Assembly: GCF_013141725.1 (NCBI RefSeq)
Contig: NZ_WHNZ01000061.1
Location: 124,001 to 188,000, forward strand
From: Paenibacillus planticolens
GTDB taxonomy: Bacteria > Bacillota > Bacilli > Paenibacillales > NBRC-103111
Reading direction: 5' to 3'
Length of the DNA stretch: 64,000 nucleotides
The translations under genes and the position numbers were made by a program. Below are positions 47,283 through 55,093 of this stretch, one piece after another. The notes under the pieces are model-generated. The model was not told the origin of the DNA, searched no databases, and saw only the letters and a program-made list of their open reading frames with translations. Positions within the stretch are counted from its first letter, which is position 1; each line of letters opens with the position of its first letter.

Positions 47283-47395
47283 ATGTTCCCCCTGAAAAGC
47301 CTCTATTTGAATTGTTGAAAATCGTAATACCTGAACATCGTAACATATTTTGGTAAACAATTGAATATATCGGATGAAAGATAACGAAACAAAAA

Positions 47396-47415
47396 CCTAT
47401 CCTACAAGAAATAGG
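47396..47415 (-). other. CCTATCC-type hairpin upstream of the TlpA-like gene
   Basis: Minus strand CCTATTTCTTGTAGGATAGG then TTTTTG. It is like the hairpin at 42327-42346 and may be a second terminator of the gene upstream. Confidence 0.45.
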
Positions 47416-47470
47416 CTATTCTGCAAATCCTCTGATATTTTTCTGGTTAGGATGGTTTAATGAATGAAAT

Positions 47471-47500
47471 AAAAAAAGCCGCTAAAGTGCGGCTTTTAAT
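47471..47500 (-). terminator. Intrinsic terminator after the stalk-domain gene at 47501
   Basis: AAAAGCCGC/GCGGCTTTT stem around ACTTTA with seven T on the minus strand. Confidence 0.85.
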
Positions 47501-48466
47501 TTATTCAGAACCAGTAAATTCTATACCATTCTTTTTAATTGAAATATCTATGAATGTCTTATTCTTCTTCGTTGTTCCACTGTTACTAAGCATCATATTA
47601 ACAGTGGAATCATCTTTCTCCCAATCTGCCCCTATAAACATATCACCATTAGTGATTCCATTATAAATGATTTCATCGGCTTCATCCTCACTCTTCCCTT
47701 TTAATTGTTCAATGATTGTCTTGCTTGCTTTCTCACTCGTATATGCTGATCCTTCTGACTTAGGATTGCCATAAGCTCGTCCTAATTCCTGTCTTAATTT
47801 TGTGAAGTACTCAAAAGATGATTCCTTGTCAGGAATCCTATAGGCAATCTGCCACAGTTTCCCTTCTTTAAAGTGAAAGTACACGGTTGCAGATAAGCCA
47901 AACAATGAATAATTCTCATAGGCTACTACATAATCAAAATCAACTAGCAATTCTAAATTACTGTTTTTGGATTTTATTGTTTCAATTGAAGTGCCCCAGG
48001 AATATTCTTTAAAGGGGTTTGCGGGAGTAATTATTTTATCCATGGCAATGTTTACACGATTTGTTTTCTCGTCCCACGTTACAACCCCATCGCAACTTTC
48101 ACCTATAAATCGAAGTGGAACAAAAGTATCTCCATTGATAATTCTTGCAGCCTTTTCTAATACAGTATTTTTCTCATTAACAATTGCATTGGTGTCACCG
48201 ATCTTTAAAACAATCTTTTTCCCTTGAGCCGTTCCAGTAATTGTTTGTGTGTTTTCATCCCATCCAATTATGAGTCCTATCGCCTCAAATATTGGGCGTA
48301 ATTGGACAAGTGTCGTTCCTTCATCAACTATTGGCATTTGATTGAAATTCATTTGAACTCCATTGATGAAAACACTTACTGGCTCCTCAGATGCAAAAGA
48401 CTTAGAAGGAGATACTAGCAAGGTTGCAATGATTAAGCTCAATAAAAATTTCGAAGATTTTCTCAT
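47501..48466 (-). CDS. Exported protein with copper-amine-oxidase-type stalk domain
   Basis: From ATG 48466 (AAGGGG upstream) a 321-residue secreted protein: signal peptide about 1-26 (ending SKSFA), then a Cu_amine_oxidN1-type domain with two repeats (TTLVQLRPIFEAIGLIIGWD and TFVPLRFIGESCDGVVTWDE, about 50-130). The C-terminal 190 residues are an unnamed domain. It is the second such protein in this accessory region and may bind the cell surface; amine oxidase activity is not implied. Confidence 0.75.
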   Translation of the reverse strand: MRKSSKFLLSLIIATLLVSPSKSFASEEPVSVFINGVQMNFNQMPIVDEGTTLVQLRPIFEAIGLIIGWDENTQTITGTAQGKKIVLKIGDTNAIVNEKNTVLEKAARIINGDTFVPLRFIGESCDGVVTWDEKTNRVNIAMDKIITPANPFKEYSWGTSIETIKSKNSNLELLVDFDYVVAYENYSLFGLSATVYFHFKEGKLWQIAYRIPDKESSFEYFTKLRQELGRAYGNPKSEGSAYTSEKASKTIIEQLKGKSEDEADEIIYNGITNGDMFIGADWEKDDSTVNMMLSNSGTTKKNKTFIDISIKKNGIEFTGSE

Positions 48467-48518
48467 ACAAAATATTCCCCTTTTATGTTTCTTTCCCATT
48501 CATGAATCCACCTACCGG

Positions 48519-48881
48519 TTACATCACGAACCAAACGACAGCCAGCACCACGAACGCCGGAACCGCCTGCACAAAAAGGATCGAACGTTTAGCCGTCAAG
48601 CTTCCGTATAGTCCGGCGACCAGCACGCATAACAAGAAGAAAATCAAAATATGCTTGCTCACGGTCTGATCGGGATACAAAAGCCCCCAGAAAATCCCCG
48701 CAGCTAGAAACCCGTTGTATAAGCCTTGATTGCCGGCCAATGAGCGGGAAGCATTCGCGAATTCCTGCGTCAAGCCGAATGCCTTAAGCCCTCTTGGTGT
48801 GGTCCACAGAAACATCTCCAGGCACAAAATATACACGTGCAGCAACCCAATTAAACCAGCCCCTATATAAACAGCGATCAT
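48519..48881 (-). CDS. DUF1304 membrane protein
   Basis: The 120-residue product has four membrane segments and the DUF1304 pattern: HVYILCLEMFLWTTPRGLKA (about 15-34) and SLAGNQGLYNGFLAAGIFWG (about 47-66). Function unknown. AAGGTGG precedes ATG 48881. Confidence 0.85.
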   Translation of the reverse strand: MIAVYIGAGLIGLLHVYILCLEMFLWTTPRGLKAFGLTQEFANASRSLAGNQGLYNGFLAAGIFWGLLYPDQTVSKHILIFFLLCVLVAGLYGSLTAKRSILFVQAVPAFVVLAVVWFVM

Positions 48882-48968
48882 CAGATGTCCACCTTTCCCG
48901 ATTCACAATTATCGTTATGAAATTTTATGGTAATAACCATCCTATTGTACTATTTCCAAGGACTACGA

Positions 48969-49082
48969 TCAAACCAATTTTAGGCGATCCAGCGGAGTCT
49001 TCAGAACGGTTTGCCAGCTAGAGCTTGGAATAACCCAGTCTGCAAGAAAATCAATGTGACTGCCGGTATTCGAGGAATTCAT
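48969..49082 (-). CDS. Possible 37-residue protein
   Basis: ATG 49082 has AAAGGGGG 10 bases upstream and opens MNSSNTGSHIDFLADWVIPS, ending DRLKLV. The strong ribosome site is the main support. There is no homology that I know. Confidence 0.35.
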   Translation of the reverse strand: MNSSNTGSHIDFLADWVIPSSSWQTVLKTPLDRLKLV

Positions 49083-49153
49083 TGTATAGGTGCCCCCTTT
49101 AATTGCACACAATATTAGTGCTTCAAAATGACTCTAAAAGGTGGGCTAATAGG

Positions 49154-49249
49154 ATGTCAACAAACAACCAACAGCAAGAAAATCACTTAAAAGATCAAAA
49201 AGATAACAAACCGAATCATAGCAGCAGAAAAAAGAAGAAACAGAATTAA
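49154..49249 (+). CDS. Possible 31-residue hydrophilic protein
   Basis: AGGTGGG stands eight bases before ATG 49154. The product starts MSTNNQQQENHLKDQKDNKP and ends in a basic RKKKKQN tail. A good terminator follows at 49293, which supports a real transcript. Composition is like small spore-associated or stress peptides, but no family is recognised. Confidence 0.45.
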   Translation: MSTNNQQQENHLKDQKDNKPNHSSRKKKKQN

Positions 49250-49292
49250 TCGCATTGATGATGTAATTTCAAACGGTTAACAAACGATAACA

Positions 49293-49333
49293 AAAGCCCC
49301 GCGGGATTTTTCCCAACGAGGCTTTTTGTTTTT
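49293..49333 (+). terminator. Intrinsic terminator after the 31-codon gene
   Basis: AAAGCCCCG/CGAGGCTTT stem followed by TTGTTTTTT. Confidence 0.8.
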
Positions 49334-49370
49334 TATATGGGTCCTATCTCGGATGTTATTCTATGTATTA

Positions 49371-49560
49371 CCCGAGTGGGAACTATGATCCCCTATTTTT
49401 CAAAAAGTCGACACTTTCGCAAGTTAGTGGGAACTATGATCCCTTATTTTACGCATTCTGGCAGAATGGGAGTTTTTCGGGGCGAATAAGACCCTGCTGT
49501 TCCGTTTGCAGCCAACAAGCAGCCCATTTAGCTCAAATAGAGCCCTGTAGTTCCCACAAC
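49371..49560. repeat. Dispersed paired inverted repeat, GGGAACTATGATCCC and GGGAACTACAGGG types
   Basis: CGAGTGGGAACTATGATCCC (49373-49392) and AGTGGGAACTATGATCCC (49426-49443) are forward copies followed by TATTTT. Two reverse copies follow: AATAAGACCCTGCTGTTCC (about 49485-49503) and AATAGAGCCCTGTAGTTCCC (about 49536-49555). The first 20-mer recurs exactly, reversed, at 56265-56284; CCCTGTAGTTCCC recurs at 16742-16754. No gene lies in 49333-49660. Confidence 0.8.
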
Positions 49561-49660
49561 TTTGCCTGTCAATGAAGCTGAGGGAAGCTAATCCTCCACG
49601 GGCTCGTTCGGGATCTGCCCCGCAGCTTCATCATGGTTACTTTTGAAACCAGTCTCTTCT

Positions 49661-49891
49661 TCATTCAATCATATCACGGCAATAAACAAACACTCTTTCC
49701 ATGACTTCCCTTTCAAAATCATCTTTCACATAAAAGCAATGCCGTTTCCAATCCAACAGACGCAATGCTCCATCAACGCCCCCGGCCTTCGCTTCCCGGT
49801 ACGCTTCCTCCACCTGCTGCATGGAAGGCACTCGCTGATGTTTACGGTGGAATCCAATAATCCTTGATAACTCACTACTCTTGTACATCAT
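49661..49891 (-). CDS. Small protein of unknown function, coupled to the 50-residue gene upstream
   Basis: A 76-residue soluble protein, MMYKSSELSRIIGFHRKHQR at the start, with a helical middle (QQVEEAYREAKAGGVDGALR) and an aromatic WKRHCFYVKDD segment. Its start lies inside the end of the 50-residue gene (17-base overlap), suggesting translational coupling. No family is recognised. Confidence 0.5.
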   Translation of the reverse strand: MMYKSSELSRIIGFHRKHQRVPSMQQVEEAYREAKAGGVDGALRLLDWKRHCFYVKDDFEREVMERVFVYCRDMIE

Positions 49892-50027
49892 CTAGTAAAT
49901 AGTACGCCTCCATATTGGTATCGAACACTAGGATACGGTCAGCAGCGTCATAGGCCATGTCATTAACTTCCTTATGGGTCAGTGTCCTCTCTTCACCTGT
50001 CTCCTTATGTACTACACGATATTCCAT
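49875..50027 (-). CDS. 50-residue acidic protein of unknown function
   Basis: ATG 50027 opens MEYRVVHKETGEERTLTHKE; the protein continues with MAYDAADRILVFDTNMEAYYL. Both strands of the region show codon-like composition in this frame. It precedes and overlaps the 76-residue gene, so the two probably form a small operon. Confidence 0.5.
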   Translation of the reverse strand: MEYRVVHKETGEERTLTHKEVNDMAYDAADRILVFDTNMEAYYLLDDVQE

Positions 50028-50214
50028 GATGTCATCCCCTCGTCAATGGGTTCATTAATTTTACTGTATTGAAAGTTACATTGGAGGAATAAACATTTTC
50101 CTCATCTCCCATAATAATGGTACACCTTAGATCTTAAGCTGGCTATTGGGATTTGAAGGGAAGGGACTCCTCTCTCTTTCCCTTCAAACTATACTGTAAA
50201 GGATGTGTAGATAT

Positions 50215-50364
50215 ATGGATGAGAAAAACGAAACTTACGAATCTGACTATAAACCAGACATTACGAATTACGATTATGTTTGGGGGAGCGACCAAAGTGA
50301 GTATGTGAAAGAAGCTGCGACAAAGGCGGACACGGACACATCAGATGTGAACACAGCTGATTAG
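50215..50364 (+). CDS. 49-residue acidic protein of unknown function
   Basis: ATG 50215 with AAAGGATG upstream. The product starts MDEKNETYESDYKPDITNYD, then YVWGSDQSEYVKEAATKA, and is strongly acidic. A terminator follows. No family is recognised. Confidence 0.5.
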   Translation: MDEKNETYESDYKPDITNYDYVWGSDQSEYVKEAATKADTDTSDVNTAD

Positions 50365-50382
50365 CGTTTGATCCACATAACA

Positions 50383-50415
50383 AAGCCTGGACAAACTTCC
50401 GGGCTTTTGCTTTTG
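50383..50415 (+). terminator. Intrinsic terminator after the 49-residue gene
   Basis: AAGCCTGG/CCGGGCTT stem followed by TTGCTTTT. Confidence 0.75.
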
Positions 50416-50514
50416 CACCTTTAAAAATATCCCTGCTCATACCAGTTCAACTATCCAACCCTTTTCCACTCCATCTGAATCTAATATTAGAAGAGCCGGT
50501 GGAGGGTGATTTGC

Positions 50515-51165
50515 ATGAACTTACAAGAACTCAATAAAACAACCTTTGATTTAATTGCTAGCTTGGGTCAAAATTGTGATCCGGCCGGTCATCTCAGGAG
50601 ATACCATTTAAGAAAATTTTCAATGCCCTTGGATTGGGTCGTTTCTAACTCTCTGACCGATGTAAATAGGCTCTTAGCTAATAAATTCAGGGGATTTATG
50701 GATCTGTCCAATATGCAACAAATTGAAGGCAGTTCACAGTATGTCGATGAATTTACAGTCGTTGTTCAGAAAATGCCAACCTATTTTATTAAAGACATGC
50801 TCTATAATGTAACTTCAGTTCATGACTTTCCTGTAATTCCCAATCAATATTGGCATTCAACCTATCACTCTTATAAAGAAAAATTGAATATGCGTATTCA
50901 TCGGTTTTTAGAAGAATCAGAGAAATCTAAATCCGCACTTTTCGTCAGACTCCTTGCAACTTACGACCAAACCGTCGAATTGCAATCTGTTTTGAAAAAA
51001 TGTATGCATGGTGATTTCAGAGTACTTATCATCAACCCTGTTGCAAACTTGCCACGGGTCATTGAAATAGATTGGGGTTTAGATCATGTCTGTTCTGTTC
51101 AAATCCCTAGTACAAATAATACGAATGCGTGGGATTATATTTTAAATGGCATTAGAATACGTTAA
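50515..51165 (+). CDS. DUF1796 putative cysteine peptidase (papain-like)
   Basis: From ATG 50515 (GGAGGGTG upstream) 216 residues. The DUF1796 start is clear: SLGQNCDPAGHLRRYHLRKF then SMPLDWVVSNSLTDV (about 17-50), with the cysteine of the proposed peptidase dyad at about 20. A later acidic-histidine region (EIDWGLDHVCSVQIP) could supply the partner residues, an inference. Members occur near surface-polysaccharide and spore genes, and activity has not been shown to my knowledge. Confidence 0.75.
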   Translation: MNLQELNKTTFDLIASLGQNCDPAGHLRRYHLRKFSMPLDWVVSNSLTDVNRLLANKFRGFMDLSNMQQIEGSSQYVDEFTVVVQKMPTYFIKDMLYNVTSVHDFPVIPNQYWHSTYHSYKEKLNMRIHRFLEESEKSKSALFVRLLATYDQTVELQSVLKKCMHGDFRVLIINPVANLPRVIEIDWGLDHVCSVQIPSTNNTNAWDYILNGIRIR

Positions 51166-51263
51166 AAGGTCATTTCAAGCCCATTTATGAATAGGCAAGC
51201 ATCCATTGGTTTCAATGGCACATACAGTATGGTATCAACTTGAACTTTGGAGGAGATTCTTAA

Positions 51264-51497
51264 ATGGCATATACCAATTATCCTTATCCTCAATATCCTG
51301 TTGCAACGCCATATCCCGTAGTAACACCATATTCAGTTGCTACTCCTTACCCGATTCCAGTGCCGACACCTTACCACCCTTACTATCACCATGGTTGGCA
51401 GGGCGGTCATTGGCATGGGGGATGGCACGGAGGACATGGCGGTCATGGCGGTCCCCCTCATTGGCATCACCGCATCATTGATGAGCCGTGTGAATAG
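51264..51497 (+). CDS. Low-complexity PY-repeat / HG-rich small protein
   Basis: The 77-residue product has a Pro-Tyr-rich half (repeats like ATPYP, VTPYS) followed by a His/Gly/Trp-rich half (GGHWHGG, GGHGGHGG). It is the sort of composition seen in spore-coat or metal-binding surface proteins; this is inference from composition only. GGAGGAG precedes ATG 51264, and a bidirectional terminator follows. It ends DEPCE, giving a single cysteine. Confidence 0.65.
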   Translation: MAYTNYPYPQYPVATPYPVVTPYSVATPYPIPVPTPYHPYYHHGWQGGHWHGGWHGGHGGHGGPPHWHHRIIDEPCE

Positions 51498-51532
51498 CAA
51501 TCTTCACAGTGAAGAGGATGTCATCCTTTCTC

Positions 51533-51568
51533 AAAAAAAAACGCCCAGATGTGGCGTTTTTTTATTTC
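51533..51568. terminator. Bidirectional intrinsic terminator
   Basis: AAAAAACGCC/GGCGTTTTTT stem with T-runs on both strands between convergent genes. Confidence 0.85.
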
Positions 51569-51587
51569 GGTTCAGCCTGTAATTCTA

Positions 51588-52049
51588 CTATTGAGCTCCT
51601 CGTTTTCGCCACTCATCCAAAGTTACATTGTCACCCGTGATTACATCATCAACAAGAATTTCTTTCATATCCTCACTTACATAAAAAGTGTGCCACCTAA
51701 CAATATGATCGGTAAGACTCTCGCCAATATATATATCATAGTACTTTCCCGTTCTCTCAGGGATAATTAATAAACCATCGTTAAAGAATACGACTTTGGA
51801 TTTATTGGACTCTATCATTTGTTTGTATTTCTCTACTTCAGCTACATTCTTTGTGAGAAAATCCATTAGTTCCTCTACGGACTTGCGTTTCTCAACAATT
51901 AAATTCTGTGGTGTGGAGCTGGGCTGGGCCGGGGCTTCAGTAACAGAAGTTCCGTTAGTTTTATCTTCAACCAGGCTGCTTGATGGATTGCATGCTGTCA
52001 GTCCCATTATAGCAACAATTGATATGAAAAAAAGATATGACCTTGTCAA
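51588..52049 (-). CDS. Lipoprotein of unknown function
   Basis: A 153-residue exported protein. The signal ends in the lipobox GLTAC with Cys at about 20, then a Ser/Thr/Pro-rich linker (TSVTEAPAQPSSTPQ) and a C-terminal globular domain (about 55-153). The preferred start is TTG 52049 with AAGGTGAT upstream; GTG at 52058 overlaps that site. The domain is not one I can name. Confidence 0.65.
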   Translation of the reverse strand: MTRSYLFFISIVAIMGLTACNPSSSLVEDKTNGTSVTEAPAQPSSTPQNLIVEKRKSVEELMDFLTKNVAEVEKYKQMIESNKSKVVFFNDGLLIIPERTGKYYDIYIGESLTDHIVRWHTFYVSEDMKEILVDDVITGDNVTLDEWRKRGAQ

Positions 52050-52163
52050 GTTTATCACCTTATTCTGTTCTAATGATGCTAATTAGGAGTATATAATTAG
52101 TTCCATTTGAAACAAGCCTAAATATGCCAATCCAAGTCAAGTCGCTGAGCTACCTGCTTACTT

Positions 52164-52190
52164 AAAAAAATAACCACCTCACGGTGGTTG
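52164..52190 (-). terminator. Intrinsic terminator after the 85-residue gene
   Basis: AACCACC/GGTGGTT stem followed on the minus strand by ATTTTTTT. Confidence 0.8.
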
Positions 52191-52216
52191 AAATTAGTCC
52201 AAAACTAGTCCATAAC

Positions 52217-52474
52217 TTAATGATTACGCTGCAATAACACTACGCCGGTAAGGCTGGACGTATTTTTCTGAAATACAACCTTAAAACCGATATCCGCATC
52301 CAACAGGCAGTTAAACGCATTAATCAGCAATCTGCCAGGAGCTAGCGTAAACGTACAAGGCGAAGCATTTCCGATCACACGAGAGGCGGTAATTCTGCGC
52401 GCAGCACCTGGACGCACTCTTCTCCAAGTAATCAAAATGAAATCAGGCTGACGAGCTGCTTTTACTTGAGCCAT
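52217..52474 (-). CDS. Small basic protein of unknown function
   Basis: From ATG 52474 (AGAGGTGATG upstream) 85 residues: MAQVKAARQPDFILITWRRV, then PGAARRITASRVIGN and a C-terminal beta-rich part (GFKVVFQKN, TGVVLLQR). It looks like a complete small beta-barrel-like protein, and the terminator supports expression. No family is recognised. Confidence 0.5.
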   Translation of the reverse strand: MAQVKAARQPDFILITWRRVRPGAARRITASRVIGNASPCTFTLAPGRLLINAFNCLLDADIGFKVVFQKNTSSLTGVVLLQRNH

Positions 52475-52715
52475 TGTCATCACCTCTTTTTTGTAAGTTT
52501 CTCTACATTTAATGCGATGATCGGAGACTTGGCTCTAAACGCTTACCTAAAAAAGGAAATTTCCATTGAAATAAAAAAGCGCCGCGAGAAGTTTTCTCAT
52601 CGGAGCCGTTTGACTTAAATCGCTAAAATTCATATACTATAAAAAAGAAAATAAGAACGTATATTCTCTTTTTTTCGCATTTATCTTACAGTCAGAAAAG
52701 AAGGTATCCCATCCC

Positions 52716-52886
52716 ATGCAAGATCCTACGATTTTTGAACGTCTGCGGGGCAAATATGCCGATGAAGACAGGGCGAAGCTTGTCATGCTGCAGCTAAAAA
52801 CGTTACTGGAACAAAAGAAAAAGAAAAAATGGTACCAGAAGCTAAAATCGCCAACGAAAACACAGCCAGCAAGCTGGAACAAGTAA
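52716..52886 (+). CDS. 56-residue basic protein of unknown function
   Basis: ATG 52716 with AAGAAGGT upstream opens MQDPTIFERLRGKYADEDRA, followed by a helix with a lysine run (KKKKKW) and a short tail. The opposite-strand frame is a shadow. No family is recognised. Confidence 0.5.
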   Translation: MQDPTIFERLRGKYADEDRAKLVMLQLKTLLEQKKKKKWYQKLKSPTKTQPASWNK

Positions 52887-52892
52887 TCTCCA

Positions 52893-52940
52893 TAAAAAAG
52901 AGACTTTCCTTCAGTAGCCCAAACTACTTAGGAAAGCCTC
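52893..52940. terminator. Terminator between convergent small genes
   Basis: GACTTTCCTTCAGTAG pairs with CTACTTAGGAAAGCC with mismatches. An A-run at one end gives T on the minus strand. Confidence 0.7.
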
Positions 52941-52950
52941 ACCTCGCTTT

Positions 52951-53235
52951 TTATTTGCCTCTTTTTTTCGAATAATACAGCACACCCAGGTAGTGCGCGC
53001 CTGTAAATAGCGTAAGAATGCCAAAGAACAGCAGGAACCCGCCTTGACGATCGCGGAAGAACAACTGCAGAACGAAAAGCGCCAACGATATTTCGCTCCA
53101 GAGAAGCGTTCTTTTTTTGAGTTGGGTCAAGTCCGCTGTGGATCTGCTAATTTTGCGAAGATTCATGAATGTAAGACCTGCAAGTACGATGATTCCAACG
53201 ACGATCACGAGAATGTAGCCTGAATTGCCCGACAT
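52951..53235 (-). CDS. YtpI-like small membrane protein
   Basis: From ATG 53235 (GGGGGAG upstream) 94 residues with three membrane segments (about 5-25, 42-60 and 66-86) and a basic end KKRGK. The size, segment order and ILVIVVGIIVLAGLTFMNLR start are like YtpI of B. subtilis, whose function is unknown. I hold the family call loosely. Confidence 0.5.
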   Translation of the reverse strand: MSGNSGYILVIVVGIIVLAGLTFMNLRKISRSTADLTQLKKRTLLWSEISLALFVLQLFFRDRQGGFLLFFGILTLFTGAHYLGVLYYSKKRGK

Positions 53236-53361
53236 GTGACTCCCCCTATTTTGCGATGTTTCAACTTTATCTTCTATCAAAAGTAAGCTATTATATCTAA
53301 GATACATGGAATAATGCTAGATGTCTATGTAAAAAGAAGATAAGGAGTCAGGAAATCTAAC

Positions 53362-53856
53362 ATGTCTACAATTATGTTTAAGCCATTAGAAGCGTCCGAT
53401 ATCCCTTCATTAATGGAAATATACAACCATTTCGTAATGAATTCGACTGCTTCTTTTCATACTGAGCCTGTTGAAATCGCTGAGTTCACAGAAAGTGTCG
53501 TTCATCAGAATCCGCGGTTCCGGACTTATGTGATAACACTTGATGGAGAAATCCAAGGCTATGTCCAAGTCATGCCGCATAAGAAAAAGCAGGCCTATGC
53601 CACTACAGGAGAAGTGACGATCTATTTGCATCCGAAATGCGTTGGCAAAGGTGTTGGTTCGGCGGCCATTCAGTATATTGAGGCGTTCGCGAAGGAAAAC
53701 GGCTTTCACGCCTTAATTTCCACAATTTGCGCAGATAACAAGCCTAGTATTCATATGTTTTCCAAAAATGGTTACACACAGTGCGCTCATTTCCGCGAAG
53801 TCGGCTTCAAATGGGGCAAGTTTCTCGATATTGTAACCTATCAGAAAATCATTTAA
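53362..53856 (+). CDS. GNAT acetyltransferase, phosphinothricin/methionine sulfone N-acetyltransferase type
   Basis: The 164-residue product has FKPLEASDIPSLMEIYNHFV at the N-terminus and the acetyl-CoA motif VTIYLHPKCVGKGVGSAAI (about 85-103). ICADNKPSIHMFSKNGYTQC (about 122-141) and FREVGFKWGKFLDIVTYQK at the end are typical of the PAT/MnaT branch. Such enzymes detoxify amino-acid analogues. AAGGAG is 14 bases upstream of ATG 53362. The ends of this gene and the next overlap by eight bases (convergent). Confidence 0.85.
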   Translation: MSTIMFKPLEASDIPSLMEIYNHFVMNSTASFHTEPVEIAEFTESVVHQNPRFRTYVITLDGEIQGYVQVMPHKKKQAYATTGEVTIYLHPKCVGKGVGSAAIQYIEAFAKENGFHALISTICADNKPSIHMFSKNGYTQCAHFREVGFKWGKFLDIVTYQKII

Positions 53857-54922
53857 CCGCCTGCGGCAAGAGCAGCTTCCAGTTCAGACCTCCGTCTTTC
53901 GTTTTCCACACATTTCGGGCATCCCAGAGCCAGCCGCTGCTTGATGTAAGGAAACTGAGCTGTAAGCTCGCATCCAGCGGCTGAAATGCGGTTGGAAACG
54001 TATGCTGGCTCCATGTTTTGCCCCCATCACTGGTCCGAAGAAGCTGTCTCCCCTGCTCTTGTTCAGGATTTTGCCGATTGGACTGTAGAAGCGCGAACCC
54101 ATGGCTCGCATCGGCAAACGTTAGGGCCTGCGGCATAAGGGAAGTGGCGATCTTCCCTGCTTCTTCCCACGTTCCCCCATCTGTCATGTGATAGAGCACC
54201 ACCGTCTCCTTCCCCTTTTCATTCGAACCCGAGCTTGAGGATGCGCCTGCTCCCATAAACCAGCCCTCTTTGGATGAGAGGAATGTAATGACGCCCGCAC
54301 CTGGCATGGGGATCCGATTTGACGCTAACCAAGTGATGCCTCCATCCTGCGTACGAATCAGTATCAAATCCTTGTCGCTTCGAACGGCAATCAATCCGGT
54401 CTGTCTATTAAAAAACCGAAAAAAAGCAACTTCATTCTTTCCCTCAAGCCCCGGCAAATCCTGCGCAATGACTTCCCACGTTTGACCGCCGTCCGCGGTT
54501 AGGCGAAGTTCCGATTTTTGGCCATTTGTTTCTTTGGTCAACACCCAACCTGTTCGATAATCAAGAAATGAAAGCGAGCTAGGTGCCGTTAGTGGCGCCA
54601 ATCCTTTTTGAACCTTCCAAGTGATGCCGCCATCACCGGTTTGCATGAGCGTAGTTTCTCCGTTGCCGGAAGTAAATCCGTAACCATGAAGCTCATCTAC
54701 AAATGTGATCCCTTTGGTAGGTATATTGCGTTTAGGCGCACTTTCATCCTGAACTTGGATATTGTCCCCTTGAACCATAGAAAGCACCGCATTCCGCTTT
54801 TCTTTTACCGTTGAGCGAGTAATGTGTGGTGATGGAGTCGGGGCTTTTTCATGAAAGCAGCCTGCACATAACACAAAAATAATCAAAATCACTAATTTTT
54901 TGTTGTTCATCAAGGCGATCAT
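53849..54922 (-). CDS. Lipoprotein with Ycf48/BNR-type beta-propeller repeats
   Basis: A 357-residue exported protein with a lipobox LCAGC (Cys at about 22) and at least four blades carrying T.DGG.TW signatures (QTGDGGITWKVQ, LTADGGQTWEV, RTQDGGITWLA, RTSDGGKTWSQ, KTKDGGLNWKL). This is the Ycf48/YCF48-like propeller fold, found on many bacterial surface proteins. Known Ycf48 helps photosystem assembly, but here no such role is plausible. GAGGAGG lies close to ATG 54922. Confidence 0.8.
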   Translation of the reverse strand: MIALMNNKKLVILIIFVLCAGCFHEKAPTPSPHITRSTVKEKRNAVLSMVQGDNIQVQDESAPKRNIPTKGITFVDELHGYGFTSGNGETTLMQTGDGGITWKVQKGLAPLTAPSSLSFLDYRTGWVLTKETNGQKSELRLTADGGQTWEVIAQDLPGLEGKNEVAFFRFFNRQTGLIAVRSDKDLILIRTQDGGITWLASNRIPMPGAGVITFLSSKEGWFMGAGASSSSGSNEKGKETVVLYHMTDGGTWEEAGKIATSLMPQALTFADASHGFALLQSNRQNPEQEQGRQLLRTSDGGKTWSQHTFPTAFQPLDASLQLSFLTSSSGWLWDARNVWKTKDGGLNWKLLLPQAVK

Positions 54923-55093
54923 GTCCTCCTCACTCCTTTCACGATTTCCGGTTAGGTATATGTTATGACGGTCTGCGGCTGTAAATAGTTCATGTCCATC
55001 GTTTCCATTGCACGTTATTCCTTTATTTCACAGGATAGGATGCCCCTTCTTTACAAAAGCTAGAGCATATTCATAATGCTCGGAGGGATTGCC

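Noticed and set aside
52637-52882. A minus-strand 81-codon hydrophobic frame
   Set aside because: It is the antisense of the 56-codon plus gene (52716-52886), which has the better ribosome site and composition.
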